Shown: one piece after another, positions 1-9,262 of the stretch
Layout: each line of letters begins with the position of its first letter
How positions within the stretch are numbered: the first letter of the stretch is position 1
Origin: Neomegalonema perideroedes DSM 15528
GTDB taxonomy: Bacteria > Pseudomonadota > Alphaproteobacteria > Rhodobacterales > Rhodobacteraceae
NCBI RefSeq assembly: GCF_000374145.1
Contig: NZ_KB893667.1
Location: 1 to 35,181 of the forward strand
Direction of reading: 5' to 3'
Length of the DNA: 35,181 nucleotides
Program-made: the position numbers and the translations under genes
Notes under the pieces: generated by a model
The model's input: the letters and a program-made list of their open reading frames with translations, nothing else
Told to the model about the DNA's origin: nothing
Databases searched by the model: none

Positions 1-128
<128 letters not shown>

Positions 129-139
129 CGAGCCCAGCT

Positions 140-593
140 ACGCCTCTATCCTGTCCAGGAACTTTGAGGAGAGCGTCAGGGCTTACGACGAGTTGCTTGC
201 GCGCTTCTGTGAATTCGGCGGATCCGGATATTCAAGAACGAGCCATGTCCGCCTTGACGAACACCGTAGAGGCGAGATTGTTCTTGGGGCGAAACGCCGA
301 GGCCGTCGACCACGCGGCGCGTGATGGCGCAAATCAATATGCCAGCTGATATCTCCGCGATCATGCCGTGCTACATCTGGCTCGCAGATCCGGCCGAGAC
401 TTCTCAAGCCGATGTGCTTACCGCGATCAAAGGGCTCGCCGAAGGCGTTAAGCTTGATGTTTTGGCGTTTTCGGAGACCATGCCTTTCATCGAAGCTCTG
501 CCGTCCGAGCGTCAGCGCATCGTCCAGGTTTTCGTCGATCATTTCGAGGGGCGCCTTGATCTGCCCGGCCTTGAGGCGGTCCTCGGGGACTGA
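140..593 (+). pseudogene. Decayed TPR-like protein remnant plus unassigned 90-aa reading frame
   Basis: Around 165-320 two reading frames together resemble a tetratricopeptide-type repeat: AYDELLARF in one frame, then ADPDIQERAMSALTNTVEARL in the next, as in bacterial proteins with YDELLARFGDADDPxxRERVA repeats. The switch of frame near 210 shows a frameshift. From 321 an open frame of 90 codons ends at 593 with a soluble-looking, mostly helical sequence (SERQRIVQVFVDHFEGRLDLPGLEAVL). I do not recognise that part and cannot say whether it is the tail of the same gene or a separate fragment. No good ribosome binding site precedes it. Treated as one degraded region. Confidence 0.35.
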
Positions 594-641
594 ATCCCTC
601 CGCTCATGTCAGATCATTGAAGGGCGGTCGGCAGGCGCTTT

Positions 642-980
642 TCAGAGGCCTCGCTTCCTCCATGAGCATCTCCGCACCATAGGCGCGAGGGCACGCCGCC
701 AGAGTTCGACGGCGGTTTCGCCGGGGAGGATCGCGCAGGAGCGCTGCGCGAGGATCGGCCCGGCGTCATAGCACTCCGTCAGAGTCCCACCCGTCACGTC
801 GCGTCCCGCCGCCAGAGCCGCCTCGACGGCGTGGCGGTCGGGGAACTCCGGCAAGAGCAAGGGGGGTGATAGCCGATAGCTCCAAGCCTCGTCTGGGAGA
901 TCGCGCCGGGCGTCACCCAGACGAAGGCGTGGGCGCAGAGGATTAGGTCTTCGCGCTGCGCCTGAAGATCTGGAACGGGT
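642..980 (-). pseudogene. Formyltransferase-family remnant (methionyl-tRNA formyltransferase-like fold)
   Basis: On the minus strand, one frame reads EDLILCAHAFVWVTPGAIS and LGAIGYHP; a second frame continues LLPEFPDRHAVEAALAAG, VTGGTL, DAGPILAQ and LPGETAVELWRRALAPM. These blocks match the small formyltransferase-like proteins related to Fmt/PurN, in which GYHPSLLP and the TGGT...GPI.AQ segments line the folate and formyl-transfer site. The two halves are joined by a frameshift in a run of C near 865-870. The Asn-His-Asp catalytic set cannot be checked because the upstream part is lost. It sits among other broken genes and is almost certainly non-functional. The precise substrate family is uncertain. 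Confidence 0.55.
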
Positions 981-1446
981 GGCGATGAGGGCTGAACGTC
1001 AGGCCTTGCGTGAAAGAGGCCCGTCGCCAAGCCATGGAGCGGCGCGCCCGGGCTGCTGAGGAAAAAGCGGCGAAAAAGGCCGAGCGTCAGGCTCTGCGCA
1101 AGGAAGGCGAACCGCGTCCGGCTGGCCCCGCGATCAGTTTCGCGTTCGGCGGCGCGGGCCGCCGCGCCTTCGGCCGGAACCTGACGCCTGACCTGCATGG
1201 CCGCCGCGTTGAGGATCAGACTTAAGCATGGGTCTTGCCGCGCCCTTCTTCCTGAGGGCCGTGGAGGAAACCATGCTCTCATGATGGGAGAGGTTGGTCG
1301 ACGCGCCTCCGGCTCGGATGGCCGAGACCGGGCGGCATGATGAGTTGGTGGGCGAGAGGTGTGGGCCTTATGCTTTATGCACGCCTCTGGGCCGATTGCA
1401 CGGCAGTGCAGGCGATCCCGCTGCGCCCCGCGCAGGAGGCCGCACC
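981..1446. other. Gene-free degraded stretch
   Basis: No complete gene is supported here. A lysine/arginine/alanine-rich plus-strand frame (1010-1225, about 70 codons) would form a basic helix, but it has no ribosome binding site and no family that I recognise. The long minus-strand frame through the same bases is GC-rich noise upstream of the formyltransferase remnant. Confidence 0.4.
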
Positions 1447-2670
1447 ATAAGCCAGACCCGTTCTGATCTTGCTCGCTCCAATCTCGACAGTCTGCGCCGA
1501 GCATGGGCGCTGGTCGGATCGCTGAAAGGTCGGGTGGCGCGTGTTGCCTTCCGCTTTATGCAGAGCATTATGCTGGGGCTGACTTTTGGGCCGTGGTTCA
1601 AGTCATCACCGAACTGGCCGGGGGTGGGAGCTGACCTCGGCCTAGATCTGGCAGGTGGCGGGGCTGATGGTGCTGGTGCTGGTCGGGCAAATGCTATTTG
1701 GCTGGCTTTTGGTGCGCGAGAGCTAGCTGGCCTCATACGAAATAGCTGGGGAGCTGCGGCTGCGCATCCTCGACCATCTCCGTTACCTGCCGATAGGCTT
1801 CCATTGGGCGCGGCGCCGAGGAGATACGGACGGTGCCGACCAGCGACATGCAGATGCTTGAAAGCTTCTTTTCTGATAGCCTGCCGCGCATCGCACAGGC
1901 GATGGGTCCGCCGCTGGTCATCTTTATTGTGCTGATCATGCAGGATTGGCGGGTGGGACTGGTTGCAGGTTTTTCCGTTGCTTTGGCCATGCTGGTGTTC
2001 CTCGTCACATCGCGGTTTCTGTCGCGGATCGGGATCCGGCGGCGGGATATGCAGGCCGAGGCAGGAGCCAAAATGATCGAATACGTTCAGGGCATGGGGG
2101 GATACTATCGGAGTGCCGCGGTCCTTTGGCTGACTGGATCGCGGGCGGCGGATGGGCTGATGACGCCCGGAACGGCGATTGTTGCTCTGATGCTGATCCT
2201 TGCGATGTATTCGCCATTGCTTGCGCTGCTTGGCGTGATGGAAGCGGTTCGCATGGCTGATGCCTAGCTCATCTGGATGGACCGCATTCTGAAGGCGCCG
2301 CTCCTGCCCAAAGCCGCGTTGCCGGCAGAACCGAAAGGGTTAGAACCCTGCTTCGATGAGTTTTCTTGCGCTTATCCGCAGAGTGGGCCGGTGTTGAAGG
2401 GGGGTCCTTCAGCGCGCCGGAATGCTCGATGATGGCCATCGTGGGGCCGTCAGCCGCCGCCATCGCCCCCACCAACGAACGCGCCATTCCAGAGAGTTTT
2501 GGCGAAACTGGTCGAGGGTCGGACGCTCGTTGTCGTGGCGCACAAGCTATCCACTATTCAGGCGGCAGACCAGATCCTTGTGCTGGACCGGGGCTGTATT
2601 GTCGAACGCGGGCGGAGCTTATGCCCGGCTTTGTAACCCCCACGCGAAAGCTGCGGGGTGGAGGATCTAA
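1447..2670 (+). pseudogene. Siderophore-type ABC transporter (permease-ATPase), multiply frameshifted and deleted
   Basis: Pieces of one ABC half-transporter appear in order but in different frames. 1450-1740 gives the first membrane region (ALVGSLKGRVARVAF, then LMVLVLVGQMLFGWLLV, followed by an in-frame stop). 1745-1840 gives the coupling segment ELRLRILDHLRYLPIGF. 1833-2100 gives two membrane helices (MGPPLVIFIVLIMQDWRVG and FSVALAMLVFLV) and MIEYVQGM. 2160-2265 gives another helix. From 2281 the ATPase domain starts ([17 protein letters not shown], a ruined Walker A), then jumps directly to TNERAI and [32 protein letters not shown], the H-loop region, and ends in AAGWRI. The Q-loop, signature motif and Walker B are absent, so ATP hydrolysis is impossible. 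Siderophore exporters/importers of the YbtP/IrtA type are the best match. Confidence 0.7.
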
Positions 2671-2782
2671 GTCTGAGCTGCGTGTGTTCGAAGCCGGTCC
2701 ATCAGATCGGCTGGTTTCGCTGGCGGGTGATGTTATGGTTGCGCTTTATCTGATATTCGCGGATGTCGCGCGCTGATAGCCA

Positions 2783-3616
2783 TCACCTGTGCTGCTCCGG
2801 CAACATCCGGTTCTTCAGCAGGTCGACAAAGGCCCTGATCTGCGGCTGTCGCAGCGCTTGGGGGCGGGTGACCAGAAAAACTTCCAGACCGGGCAGGGGC
2901 TGACCGGGGAAAGGCTCGACTAGATCCTTTGCCGGTGCGCAGGGCAGGGCGGCTGCGCCATGGCCGCGCTGCACTGCGGCCAGTTGTGCGGAAAAGGATG
3001 AAACCCGGATGCGGATCGCCCCGAACCCCGCCGCCCGCGCCGCTTTCATATGGAGCAGTTGGTCTAGCGGCGGCAGCAATCCGATCATCGGCAGCGTTTC
3101 GGGGCGAAGGCCGGGGCGCCCGGCGATCTCGGGGGTGGAAAAAATCCGGAACTCAACATCCTTAAGGCGCTGATAGATCAGCGAGGGTTCGCCCAGATGC
3201 AGGGTGCGGATGGCGATGTCGGACGCACCCTGCGCCAGTTTCACCAGCTCGGGAGTGATCGAAAGATCCACCGTGCAGCCGCGATGCAGAGCGGTGAATT
3301 CCGCCGCGATATCGGTCAGGGGATCGATGAAGCCTTCGCCCACAGTAACCCTGATCCTGCCGGTCAGTCCCGCAGCTTCCGGGGGAGGGGCCAATGCGGA
3401 TTCAAAATCCTGCGCTGCCTGGACCAGAGCCGCGCCACGGGCCGTCAGCCTTGCGCCGTCGGCACCGCGTTCGACCAGTGCCGCGTCGATCCTCGCCTCC
3501 AGCAAGGTGATGCGCCGCGACAGGGTCGAGGCCGCCATGCCGAGCGTCTCGCCCGCGCGCAGAAAGCTGCCGCGCCGCGCCACTGCCAGCAAAAGGCGAA
3601 GATCGTCCCAATTCAT
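2783..3616 (-). CDS. LysR-family transcriptional regulator
   Basis: The 277-residue protein starts MNWDDLRLLLAVARRGSF, a LysR winged-helix N-terminus with the LGMAASTLSRRITLLE recognition-helix region at about residues 20-50. An upstream extension to 3649 is possible, but the NWDD start fits the family better. From about residue 85 (GRIRVTVGEGF) it has the periplasmic-binding-like inducer domain. Length is slightly short for LysR (usually about 290-310) but the fold is complete to FVDLLKNRML. It is transcribed divergently from the epimerase gene at 3743, the usual LysR arrangement. The start and promoter region overlap a GGCTTTGC/GCAAAGCC inverted repeat. The inducer is unknown. Confidence 0.88.
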   Translation of the reverse strand: MNWDDLRLLLAVARRGSFLRAGETLGMAASTLSRRITLLEARIDAALVERGADGARLTARGAALVQAAQDFESALAPPPEAAGLTGRIRVTVGEGFIDPLTDIAAEFTALHRGCTVDLSITPELVKLAQGASDIAIRTLHLGEPSLIYQRLKDVEFRIFSTPEIAGRPGLRPETLPMIGLLPPLDQLLHMKAARAAGFGAIRIRVSSFSAQLAAVQRGHGAAALPCAPAKDLVEPFPGQPLPGLEVFLVTRPQALRQPQIRAFVDLLKNRMLPEQHR

Positions 3617-3631
3617 CTTACAAATCCGGCT

Positions 3632-3685
3632 GGCTTTGCGTTTGTGCAAAGCCGTTTTGCCACATCATGAATTCTGCGCAAAGCC
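3632..3685. promoter_or_regulatory. Candidate LysR operator: inverted repeat plus third half-site
   Basis: GGCTTTGC (3632-3639) and GCAAAGCC (3646-3653) form a perfect 8-bp inverted repeat with a 6-base spacer. A third copy, GCAAAGCC, stands at 3678-3685, 32 bases (about three helical turns) from the second. The array lies between the divergent LysR and epimerase genes, where LysR proteins bind recognition and activation sites. Direct regulation is inference. Confidence 0.5.
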
Positions 3686-3742
3686 GCCTCTACCTATCTG
3701 CTGCAGGAAAGGGCGCACTCCGCGCCGAAAAAGGGCAGCGAC

Positions 3743-4781
3743 ATGCAGACCGTATTCGTTACCGGCGCGACTGGACTTCTTGGCAACAACCTCGTGCGGC
3801 TTTTGCTTGAACGCGGTGTAAGGGTGCGGGCGCTGGCGAGATCCAGCGCCAAGGCTGAGGCGCAGTTCGGCCAGATCCCGGCGCTTGAGGTCATCGAGGG
3901 CGATATGCAGGCCGTCGCGCATTTGGTCCCGGCGCTGGCAGGCTGTGACGTTGTTTTCCACACCGCAGCCTATTTCCGCGAGAGCTATGGCGGCGGCAAG
4001 CACTGGGCAATGCTGAAACGGATCAATGTCGATGCGACGAGCGAGCTGATCGCGGCAGCCCATGCGGCGCTTCATTCATACTAGCTCAATTGCGGTGGTG
4101 AACGGACCGCGCGGCGCGCTGATCGACGAAAGCATGACTCGCGATCCGCGCGATGCCGACGACTATTATCGCAGCAAGATGCAATCGGACCGGGTCGTGC
4201 AGGATTTTCTGCGAGATCGCCCGGAGATGTTCGCGGCCTTTGTCATGCCTGGATGGATGCACGGCCCCGGCGATCTGGGGCCGACCGCGGCGGGTCAGTT
4301 CACGCTGGACTACCTGCGGCGTGCGCTGCCCGGCATTCCTCCGGGGACATTCTCTTTCGTCGACGCCCGCGATGTCGCCTTTGCTTTGGTCGCGGCAGCG
4401 GAAAAGGGGCGTCGGGGCGAGCATTATCTTGCCGCCGGTCACCATATTGCCATGCCTGATCTGGTGCGTATCTATGAACAGGTTATCGGCGCGCCTGCGC
4501 CAACGCGCCAGATCCCGGTGGCGGTGCTGTGGCCGATCGCGGCAATGCAGGAGATCATTGCCCGCCTTACCGGTCGCCCGGCGCTGCTGAGCCTTGCCGC
4601 TGTACGCACCATGCGCGCCGAGGCCGAGCGCACCCGCTTCAACCCGGCGAAATCGCGCGATGAACTGGACCTGACCTTCCGCCCCATCGCCGACACCATC
4701 CGCGACGAGGTCGGCTGGTTCAGGGCGCATGGTATGGCCCGAACGCAGAGGTCGGATGATGGTCGGCGGCAGAGCGCATAA
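3743..4781 (+). pseudogene. NAD-dependent epimerase/dehydratase (extended SDR), frameshifted
   Basis: The first part (3743-4084) begins MQTVFVTGATGLLGNNLVRLLLERG with the TGATGxLG nucleotide-binding loop at residues 7-14, and carries EGDMQ and VFHTAAYF. It then runs into a stop at the point where the family has AAGVRRFIHTSS. The second frame (from 4062) takes over exactly there with MRRFIHTSSIAVVNG, and continues through YYRSKMQSD (Y-x-x-x-K catalytic pair) and FVMPGWMHGPGD to a normal C-terminus. A few bases are therefore missing near 4065. Together the parts give a protein of about 345 residues, the normal size. The substrate is unknown; members reduce or epimerise sugars, flavonoids or aldehydes. 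A clean AAGGGCAG binding site precedes 3743. Either a recent pseudogene or a sequence error. Confidence 0.8.
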
Positions 4782-4807
4782 ACCGCAATGATGGTGCAAA
4801 AACATGC

Positions 4808-4823
4808 GGTCGCAGTCGCGACC
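4808..4823. other. Short perfect hairpin
   Basis: GGTCGC and GCGACC flank a 4-base loop in the space between the epimerase and the monooxygenase. There is no T-run, so it is not a clear terminator. Confidence 0.25.
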
Positions 4824-4859
4824 CGTTCAGTACGTCAGGAAGAGTAAGATCATATTGAA

Positions 4860-5143
4860 ATGATCGCTCAGGACTTCATCAAGATAGAATCCATAGGGAT
4901 CATGATGCCGCTTGATCGTGAACTGATCGACAAGATCCGGCAGAAAACGCTTTGTATCGCCTATGATCTGTTTACGGATCCCGGGCATTTCGTCTTCATC
5001 GAGGAATGGCCGGATCGTGGCGCGCTTGATGCATATTGTGCCAGCGAGCAATTTCAGCGTCTGGCTTCCCTATCAACGCGCATCAGCGTGAGAGCGGCAC
5101 GTTCATCTTTATGCATGCCTTCGCGAGGTGGTTGTCGCCGTAG
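4860..5143 (+). pseudogene. Antibiotic-biosynthesis-type (quinol) monooxygenase, frameshifted near C-terminus
   Basis: The first frame reads MIAQDFIKIESIGIMMPLDRELIDK, CIAYDLFTDPGHFVFIEEW and ALDAYCASEQFQRL. This is the ABM ferredoxin-like fold (about 95 residues), with the conserved YDLF...HFVFIEEW...ALDAH.ASEHF pattern. At about 5071 one base is missing: the family's LINAHQRESGTFI.MHAF follows in the next frame (INAHQRESGTFIFMHAF) and ends at a TAG at 5141-5143. Members are small cofactor-less oxygenases or quinol-handling proteins, often adjacent to oxidoreductase genes, which fits the epimerase just upstream. Loss of only the last strand could leave partial folding, but it is best treated as a pseudogene. 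Confidence 0.75.
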
Positions 5144-5387
5144 CCCACTCGGCATGTTGGTTTTATCTGCGGCTGATCTGTTGCGGGGTTGGTTTATCCG
5201 GTGGTCGCAGGCCTTTCCGCTGATCGGCGCTGGCGTTGCGGACTCCCCCTCAACAGCGGTGAGTCACCGCAACTCGCCCTGAGAGGGCGGGGTTTGCCTG
5301 ACGGGTTGAGGGCTAGAAGAGAGGCTTCTGGCGCCCGTCGTGGAGATCATTTCGGTAATCAGACATGACCGCGCTGCCGTTGAAGTG

Positions 5388-6283
5388 GGTTGGAGCACCA
5401 ACCTTTACGACGACATCGCCAACAAGACCATCGCCGAATGAAGCAAGGGCGGCTGCCCTAGGTCCCACCTGAGGGAACGGCAGCAGCGAAGGCGCTGCTC
5501 GCCATGCCGAAAAATGCTACGACATCCCAGCAATATTCCGGGATCACCGCGCTGATCCTCTGGGGCGCTGTGATCCGGCACCGACATTGGCTCATTGTCC
5601 GACAGGCGTTATCGCTGGGGGCAATGTCAGGAAGGGCGAACACGGCGCCATCGTCGTCTATGCCGACCGCTTCACGCCCGAGGACGAAAAGCGCTGTGCC
5701 CGCGAGACCGGCGAGAAACCGGGCCACATCATCCCGTTCCTGAAGCGCTTAATACCGCGCAATGCGAGAGACTGCCCGAGGAAATCGCCGTCGAAGCGCC
5801 GGTCTGATCGAACCTCGGGTCGAGGCGCTGATCCGCGCCACAGGCATCGAATTCCAGATTGGTGGAAGTTGCTCCCTCTATATGCCGTCGCTCGACTATC
5901 TGCAGGTGCCGCCTCCGCAAGCCTATTTCGAGCCGATCAATTGGCATCGGACAGCCCTGCATGAGATGGGTCATGCGATAGGTCATGCGTTGCGCTTGGG
6001 CCGGGGCTTCTCCTGCAGTTTCAGCACGAAGAAATACGCCTTCGAGGAGCTGGTGGCCGAGATGGATGCGGCCTTATGCTGCGCCTCGCTCGGTATCGTG
6101 CCAACAGTGCGCCACGCCGACTACATCGGGTCGTGGCTGGAGTGCCTTCGCGAGGATAATCACGCTATCATGCGCGCGGCGTCGCAGGCGAGCAAGGCCG
6201 CCGACTGGATTCTGTCGCATCTGCCAGCTGGGGGTCCCGGGGATCCGGATGCGGCGGCGACCCAACGGAGGGTTGCGGCATGA
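5388..6283 (+). pseudogene. ardC: ArdC-type antirestriction / ssDNA-binding protein with zinc-peptidase domain, decayed N-terminus
   Basis: Fragments of one ArdC protein occur in order: TNLYDDIANKTIAE (5399 on), then after a frameshift KQGRLP-stop-VPPEGTAAAKALL (TAG near 5460 where Trp is expected), QQYSGITALILWG (5530s), and after another shift GGNVRKGEHGAIVVYADRFTPEDE (5620-5690). From 5762 one clean frame carries the C-terminal metallopeptidase-like domain (LIEPRVEALIRATGIEF ... ALHEMGHAIGHALR ... FEELVAEMDAALCCASLG). The HExxH motif is intact as HEMGH, with a downstream FEELVAEM glutamate. ArdC proteins protect incoming plasmid DNA from restriction, with N-terminal ssDNA-binding and C-terminal zinc-protease domains. 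Its stop overlaps the start of the next gene (ATGA), so it headed an operon. Confidence 0.8.
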
Positions 6284-6620
6284 TCCTCATGACCGGCACA
6301 CAGCGCGACCGGTTGCTGGCGAATGGACACCAACGCAATCAGAATCACATCCCGGTTCCCGGTTGTGATGTTCTTCAACCCCTTCGGCGTCGGGGTCTGG
6401 CTTGCCACCGAACTCGATGAGGATGGCGACATCATATTCGGTCTGGCTGATCTCGGCTATCTCGAGCTGGGTTCATGGAGCCTTGAGGAACTGCGTTCCG
6501 TCCGCTTGCCCTTCTGCATGGGGATCGAGCGGGATCTGCTCTTCACCGGCGATTTCCCGATCTCGGTCTGGGTCGACGCCGCGCGCGAGACAGGCAGCAT
6601 CCGTGCCGCTGCATCCACTC
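6280..6620 (+). pseudogene. DUF2958 plasmid protein, frameshifted
   Basis: Starting at the ATG that overlaps the ardC stop, the sequence reads MILMTGTQRDRLLANG (the usual LLT.EQR..LLANG beginning), then shifts frame at about 6350. It continues VVMFFNPFGVGVWLATELDEDGDIIFGLADLGYLELGSWSLEELRSV and GIERDLLFTGDFPISVW. This is the DUF2958 pattern (D.DIAFGL.DLG.PELG..SL.EL). Members are about 110-120 residues, of unknown function, and are regularly encoded next to ArdC and single-strand-binding or ParB genes on alphaproteobacterial plasmids. The four-base start/stop overlap with ardC supports translational coupling in the ancestral operon. Confidence 0.72.
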
Positions 6621-6984
6621 GATCGGTTCCGGGCCTTTCTGGCCATCCGCGAAAAGAGCAGGACCGAGGACGCCACCGCCATTGCCTTCTTCGTCGACGC
6701 CAGGGTGGTGAAGCAGCGCCTGCGTCTGGTCTCCGTCTCACCTGCGTTGCCCGACATCTATGCCGAGGATGATGGCATGACGTTGGAACAACCCATGGTC
6801 TTCACCGTGTCGGATGAGCGGGTTATGGGGTTTTCATTATGCAAACAGTTGCGGACGCCCAAGGATCGACGGGTTCAGCGGCGGCGCGCATGTCCCTGAT
6901 CTCGCCATCAGTGAGCCAGTGGACTGGATCTACACCGATGGCTGGCTCTCTTCGGTTCTGGAGGGAAGAGACCCCTATGTCTGA
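6603..6984 (+). pseudogene. Unassigned plasmid-operon gene, frameshifted
   Basis: From a GTG at 6603 the frame reads VPLHPLDRFRAFLAIREKSRT, TAIAFFVDARVVKQRLRLVSV and MTLEQPMVFTVSDERVMGF. At about 6835 the frame moves by one base and continues HYANSCGRPRIDGFSGGAHVPD, SEPVDWIYTDGWLSSVLEGRD to a stop at 6982-6984, overlapping the next gene's ATG by eight bases. The tight overlap and the coherent composition on both sides of the shift argue for one former gene of about 126 residues. I do not recognise the family. Confidence 0.5.
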
Positions 6985-7611
6985 GATCATCGAAACCACT
7001 ATTTGCTGCCTTGATGAATTGTCGGACACAGCGAAGGATAAGGCCTGGCCCTAGTATCGCAAAGGCGGCTTCGACTATGATGGGTATGATGCCGTCTATG
7101 AGGATTTCCAGCGCATCGCGGAAATCCCCGGGCTGAACCTCAAGACCCGTACCGTTCGGCTCATCGGTGGCGGTACAAGACAGGAGCCCGATATCTGGTT
7201 TCTGGGCTTCTGGTCGCAAGGTGATGGAGCATGCTTGCTATTCCTACCGGAAAACATGCACCGCGCCTGATCCGGGAATATGCACCGCAGGACGCCGAAC
7301 TGCACTGCATTGCCGATGCCCTTCAGACGGTCCAGTGCCGCAAATTCTATCGGCTTCGCGCCGACGCTTCCCATCACGGCCGTTATTATCACGAATACTG
7401 CATGTCGATCTTGGTCGAGCGAGACAGCCTGACTTGGCACATGACCGCTAATGCCGAGGAGACGATCATCAAGGCGCTGCGCGATCCGGCACGCTGGCTC
7501 TACCGCCAGCTTGAGCACGAATATGATTATCTGTCATCGGATGAGGTGGGCGATGAAGCCATCGCCGCCAACAAATATATATTCGCCGAGGTCGGTCGCC
7601 GCTTCGGGTGA
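6977..7611 (+). pseudogene. 'Antitoxin of toxin-antitoxin stability system'-like plasmid protein, stop and frameshifts
   Basis: The gene begins MSEIIETTICCLDELSDTAKDKA and hits a TAG at 7052-7054 where the family has a charged residue before W/YR. The same frame goes on as YRKGGFDYDGYDAVYEDFQRIAEI, LKTRTVRLIGGGTRQEPDIWF and GFWSQGDGAC. YSYRK appears in the third frame, and after that the second frame (7231-7611) carries HAPRLIREYAPQDAELH, YYHEYCMSILVERDS, EETIIKALRDPARWLYRQLEHEYDYL and ends IFAEVGRRFG. The whole corresponds to a plasmid protein of about 210 residues that databases often label antitoxin of a toxin-antitoxin stability system. That label is a naming convention; no activity can be inferred. 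At least two frameshifts and one stop make this copy inactive. Confidence 0.65.
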
Positions 7612-7960
7612 TGGTGGCAAGCGCCCTTACCATCCGGTCGGAGTATGGAACGTCATTGAAGCGGGGGACTCTCCTTCCATCCTACTTTCTCATAGAGGCT
7701 GAATAATTCTGTCAGGGCGCTGTTCGTATCAAGGCGCAGTGTCTTGATTTCTAGTGCGCAAGCCAGTCATTCCAATTCAGACATTATCATCTTGGATCCG
7801 CCTAAGCCCCTTGCGACTGGCGAAATCCAGAACCTTTTGATTGCAGCAGACCCTTGGTTGGTTCCCGTCAGGCCGCCACATCCGATGGTCGATTCATCTG
7901 ACGCAGCAATTACAAATGCTCCCCTGTGGCCTTGTCATATCCTCGGAATCAGGGTATTTT
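7612..7960. other. Gap with no supported gene
   Basis: Short frames only, none with a binding site or recognisable family. GC content is lower than in the neighbouring gene remnants. Confidence 0.4.
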
Positions 7961-7972
7961 GACTGCGCAACG

Positions 7973-8195
7973 TCAAATATAAGTTCCAGCCGTTTCTATC
8001 AACTGTTCCGCTTCCAAGCTACGAAGCATGCGGCTCATCAATCCTGAATCCAGTCCGAGATAGCCACAGATCTCGCTCACATCTGATTTTCCGCTGCCAA
8101 TTGCGTTCAGAACACGCGCGACACCGAATGGCCGACCACGCCCCAGGAACGATTCATCCAATGCACCAAATTAGGTTGAAACTGCGCGCTGAAAT
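7973..8195 (-). pseudogene. MarR-family regulator fragment (winged helix)
   Basis: On the minus strand the frame reads ALDESFLGRGRPFGVARVLNAIGSGKSDVSEICGYLG, LDSGLMSRMLRSLEAEQLIETAG, then stops. This is the DNA-binding half of a MarR protein of the MarR-GNAT bifunctional type: helix 1 (RSFN remnants just upstream of 8161), helices 2-4 with LDSGLMSRMLRSLE as the recognition segment, and the start of the wing. The first helix is in another frame, and everything after the wing (the second dimerisation helix and any GNAT domain) is missing. It is oriented opposite to the surrounding plasmid genes, so it is probably a separate insertion or rearrangement product. Confidence 0.6.
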
Positions 8196-8424
8196 CGCTA
8201 GAATCGGGCAATCTCGTCTTGCCTGTGCGTCCTCCAAAGAACACCTGATATTGGTCAGATATTTTGGAGAGATTAAGATAACCAAAGACATACGTTGCGT
8301 TTGTACAGTTGAATACTCGTCATCTGAGAGTAGGAGGCGGGCCGGAAATGGGTAAGTCCGGGCAGTTGAGAGAGAGCGCTGTCCAGACTTGTCCTATCAG
8401 CTCTCCTGAGCTTCCCGATATGAA

Positions 8425-9262
8425 CATGATTTTCCCTGTGGCCGTTCGGCCACGCAATTGGTGACTGCGCCCGCCATCCTGGCGGCGGCCAGTCTTCTTC
8501 TCCCCCATCTCGAACGCGGCGAGCGTGCGATCTGTCACCTTACGCGGTGCGGTGGAGCTGGCCTGTGAGGCGTGCGAGGTCGCCACCGCCCTCTTCCTGC
8601 GCAAATGCGAAAGGCGCTTTTTCGTAAAGCCGCGTCTCCGGCTTCACGGATTTCCGTGCTGGCAAAGATCAAGGGCCTTTTGCCCACGCAGGTCCGGCAT
8701 TCCAAGGAAAGTCAGAATTTTCAGAAATTTTCGACGCCGATCTAGCTCGGCCTTGCCGCTCTGACGGCTGCCGCGATCACGCTGATGATCGGGTGCCGGA
8801 ACCGTCGGCGGGCACCGGCCTCCTGGCGATCTTAGCGCAGACCATCGGCGGCTCGCTGATCCTCAATGAACCGGCCGATATCCGCGCAGATCTTCTTGCC
8901 CAGCTCTTTCCGGCCTTCGCCGTTTCCCGGTTCGACGCGGTCCAGATCGATGATCATCTGGCTGTGGATGCTGTCCCGTCCGTGGTGCTGATGAACTAGC
9001 CATTCTCGGTCATGGCCAATGTCAGCGGGCGTGTCGCTGATGCGGCCTACCGCCATGTTGTCTCGGCGCTGGCCCGCCTTGCCCTTGTGGGTCGGCTGGC
9101 GACGATCTCATCGGCGCAGGCTTTGGTCCCGAAACCCCGGCATGGCGGGACGTTTTCATCCGCTTGCAGGCCCGCGGCCATGTGGTGTTCACCGCCGCTG
9201 TCGATGGCGTGGTCTGTGCAAAGCACGGCACCACGATCGACACGCGGCTGATCCGCCGTCAA
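8425..9262 (+). pseudogene. Strawberry-notch-type helicase/methylase N-terminal part, decayed
   Basis: In changing frames the region gives ILAAASLLLPHLERGER, CEVATALFLRK, VLAKIKGLLPTQVRHSKESQNFQKFSTPI, LGLAALTAAAIT, then EPSAGTGLLAILAQTIGGSLILNE (SAM-binding motif I), ADIRADLLAQLFPAFAVSRFDAVQIDDHL and PSVVLMN-stop-PFSVMANVSGRVADAAYRHVVSALARL. This is the methylase module found at the N-terminus of the very large plasmid-borne strawberry-notch-like NTPase proteins of alphaproteobacteria. The catalytic NPPF motif is destroyed by a TAG (8997-8999). The text ends at HGTTIDTRL (about 9250), where it runs straight into the DUF2493 remnant; the thousand-residue helicase part is gone. Confidence 0.72.
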
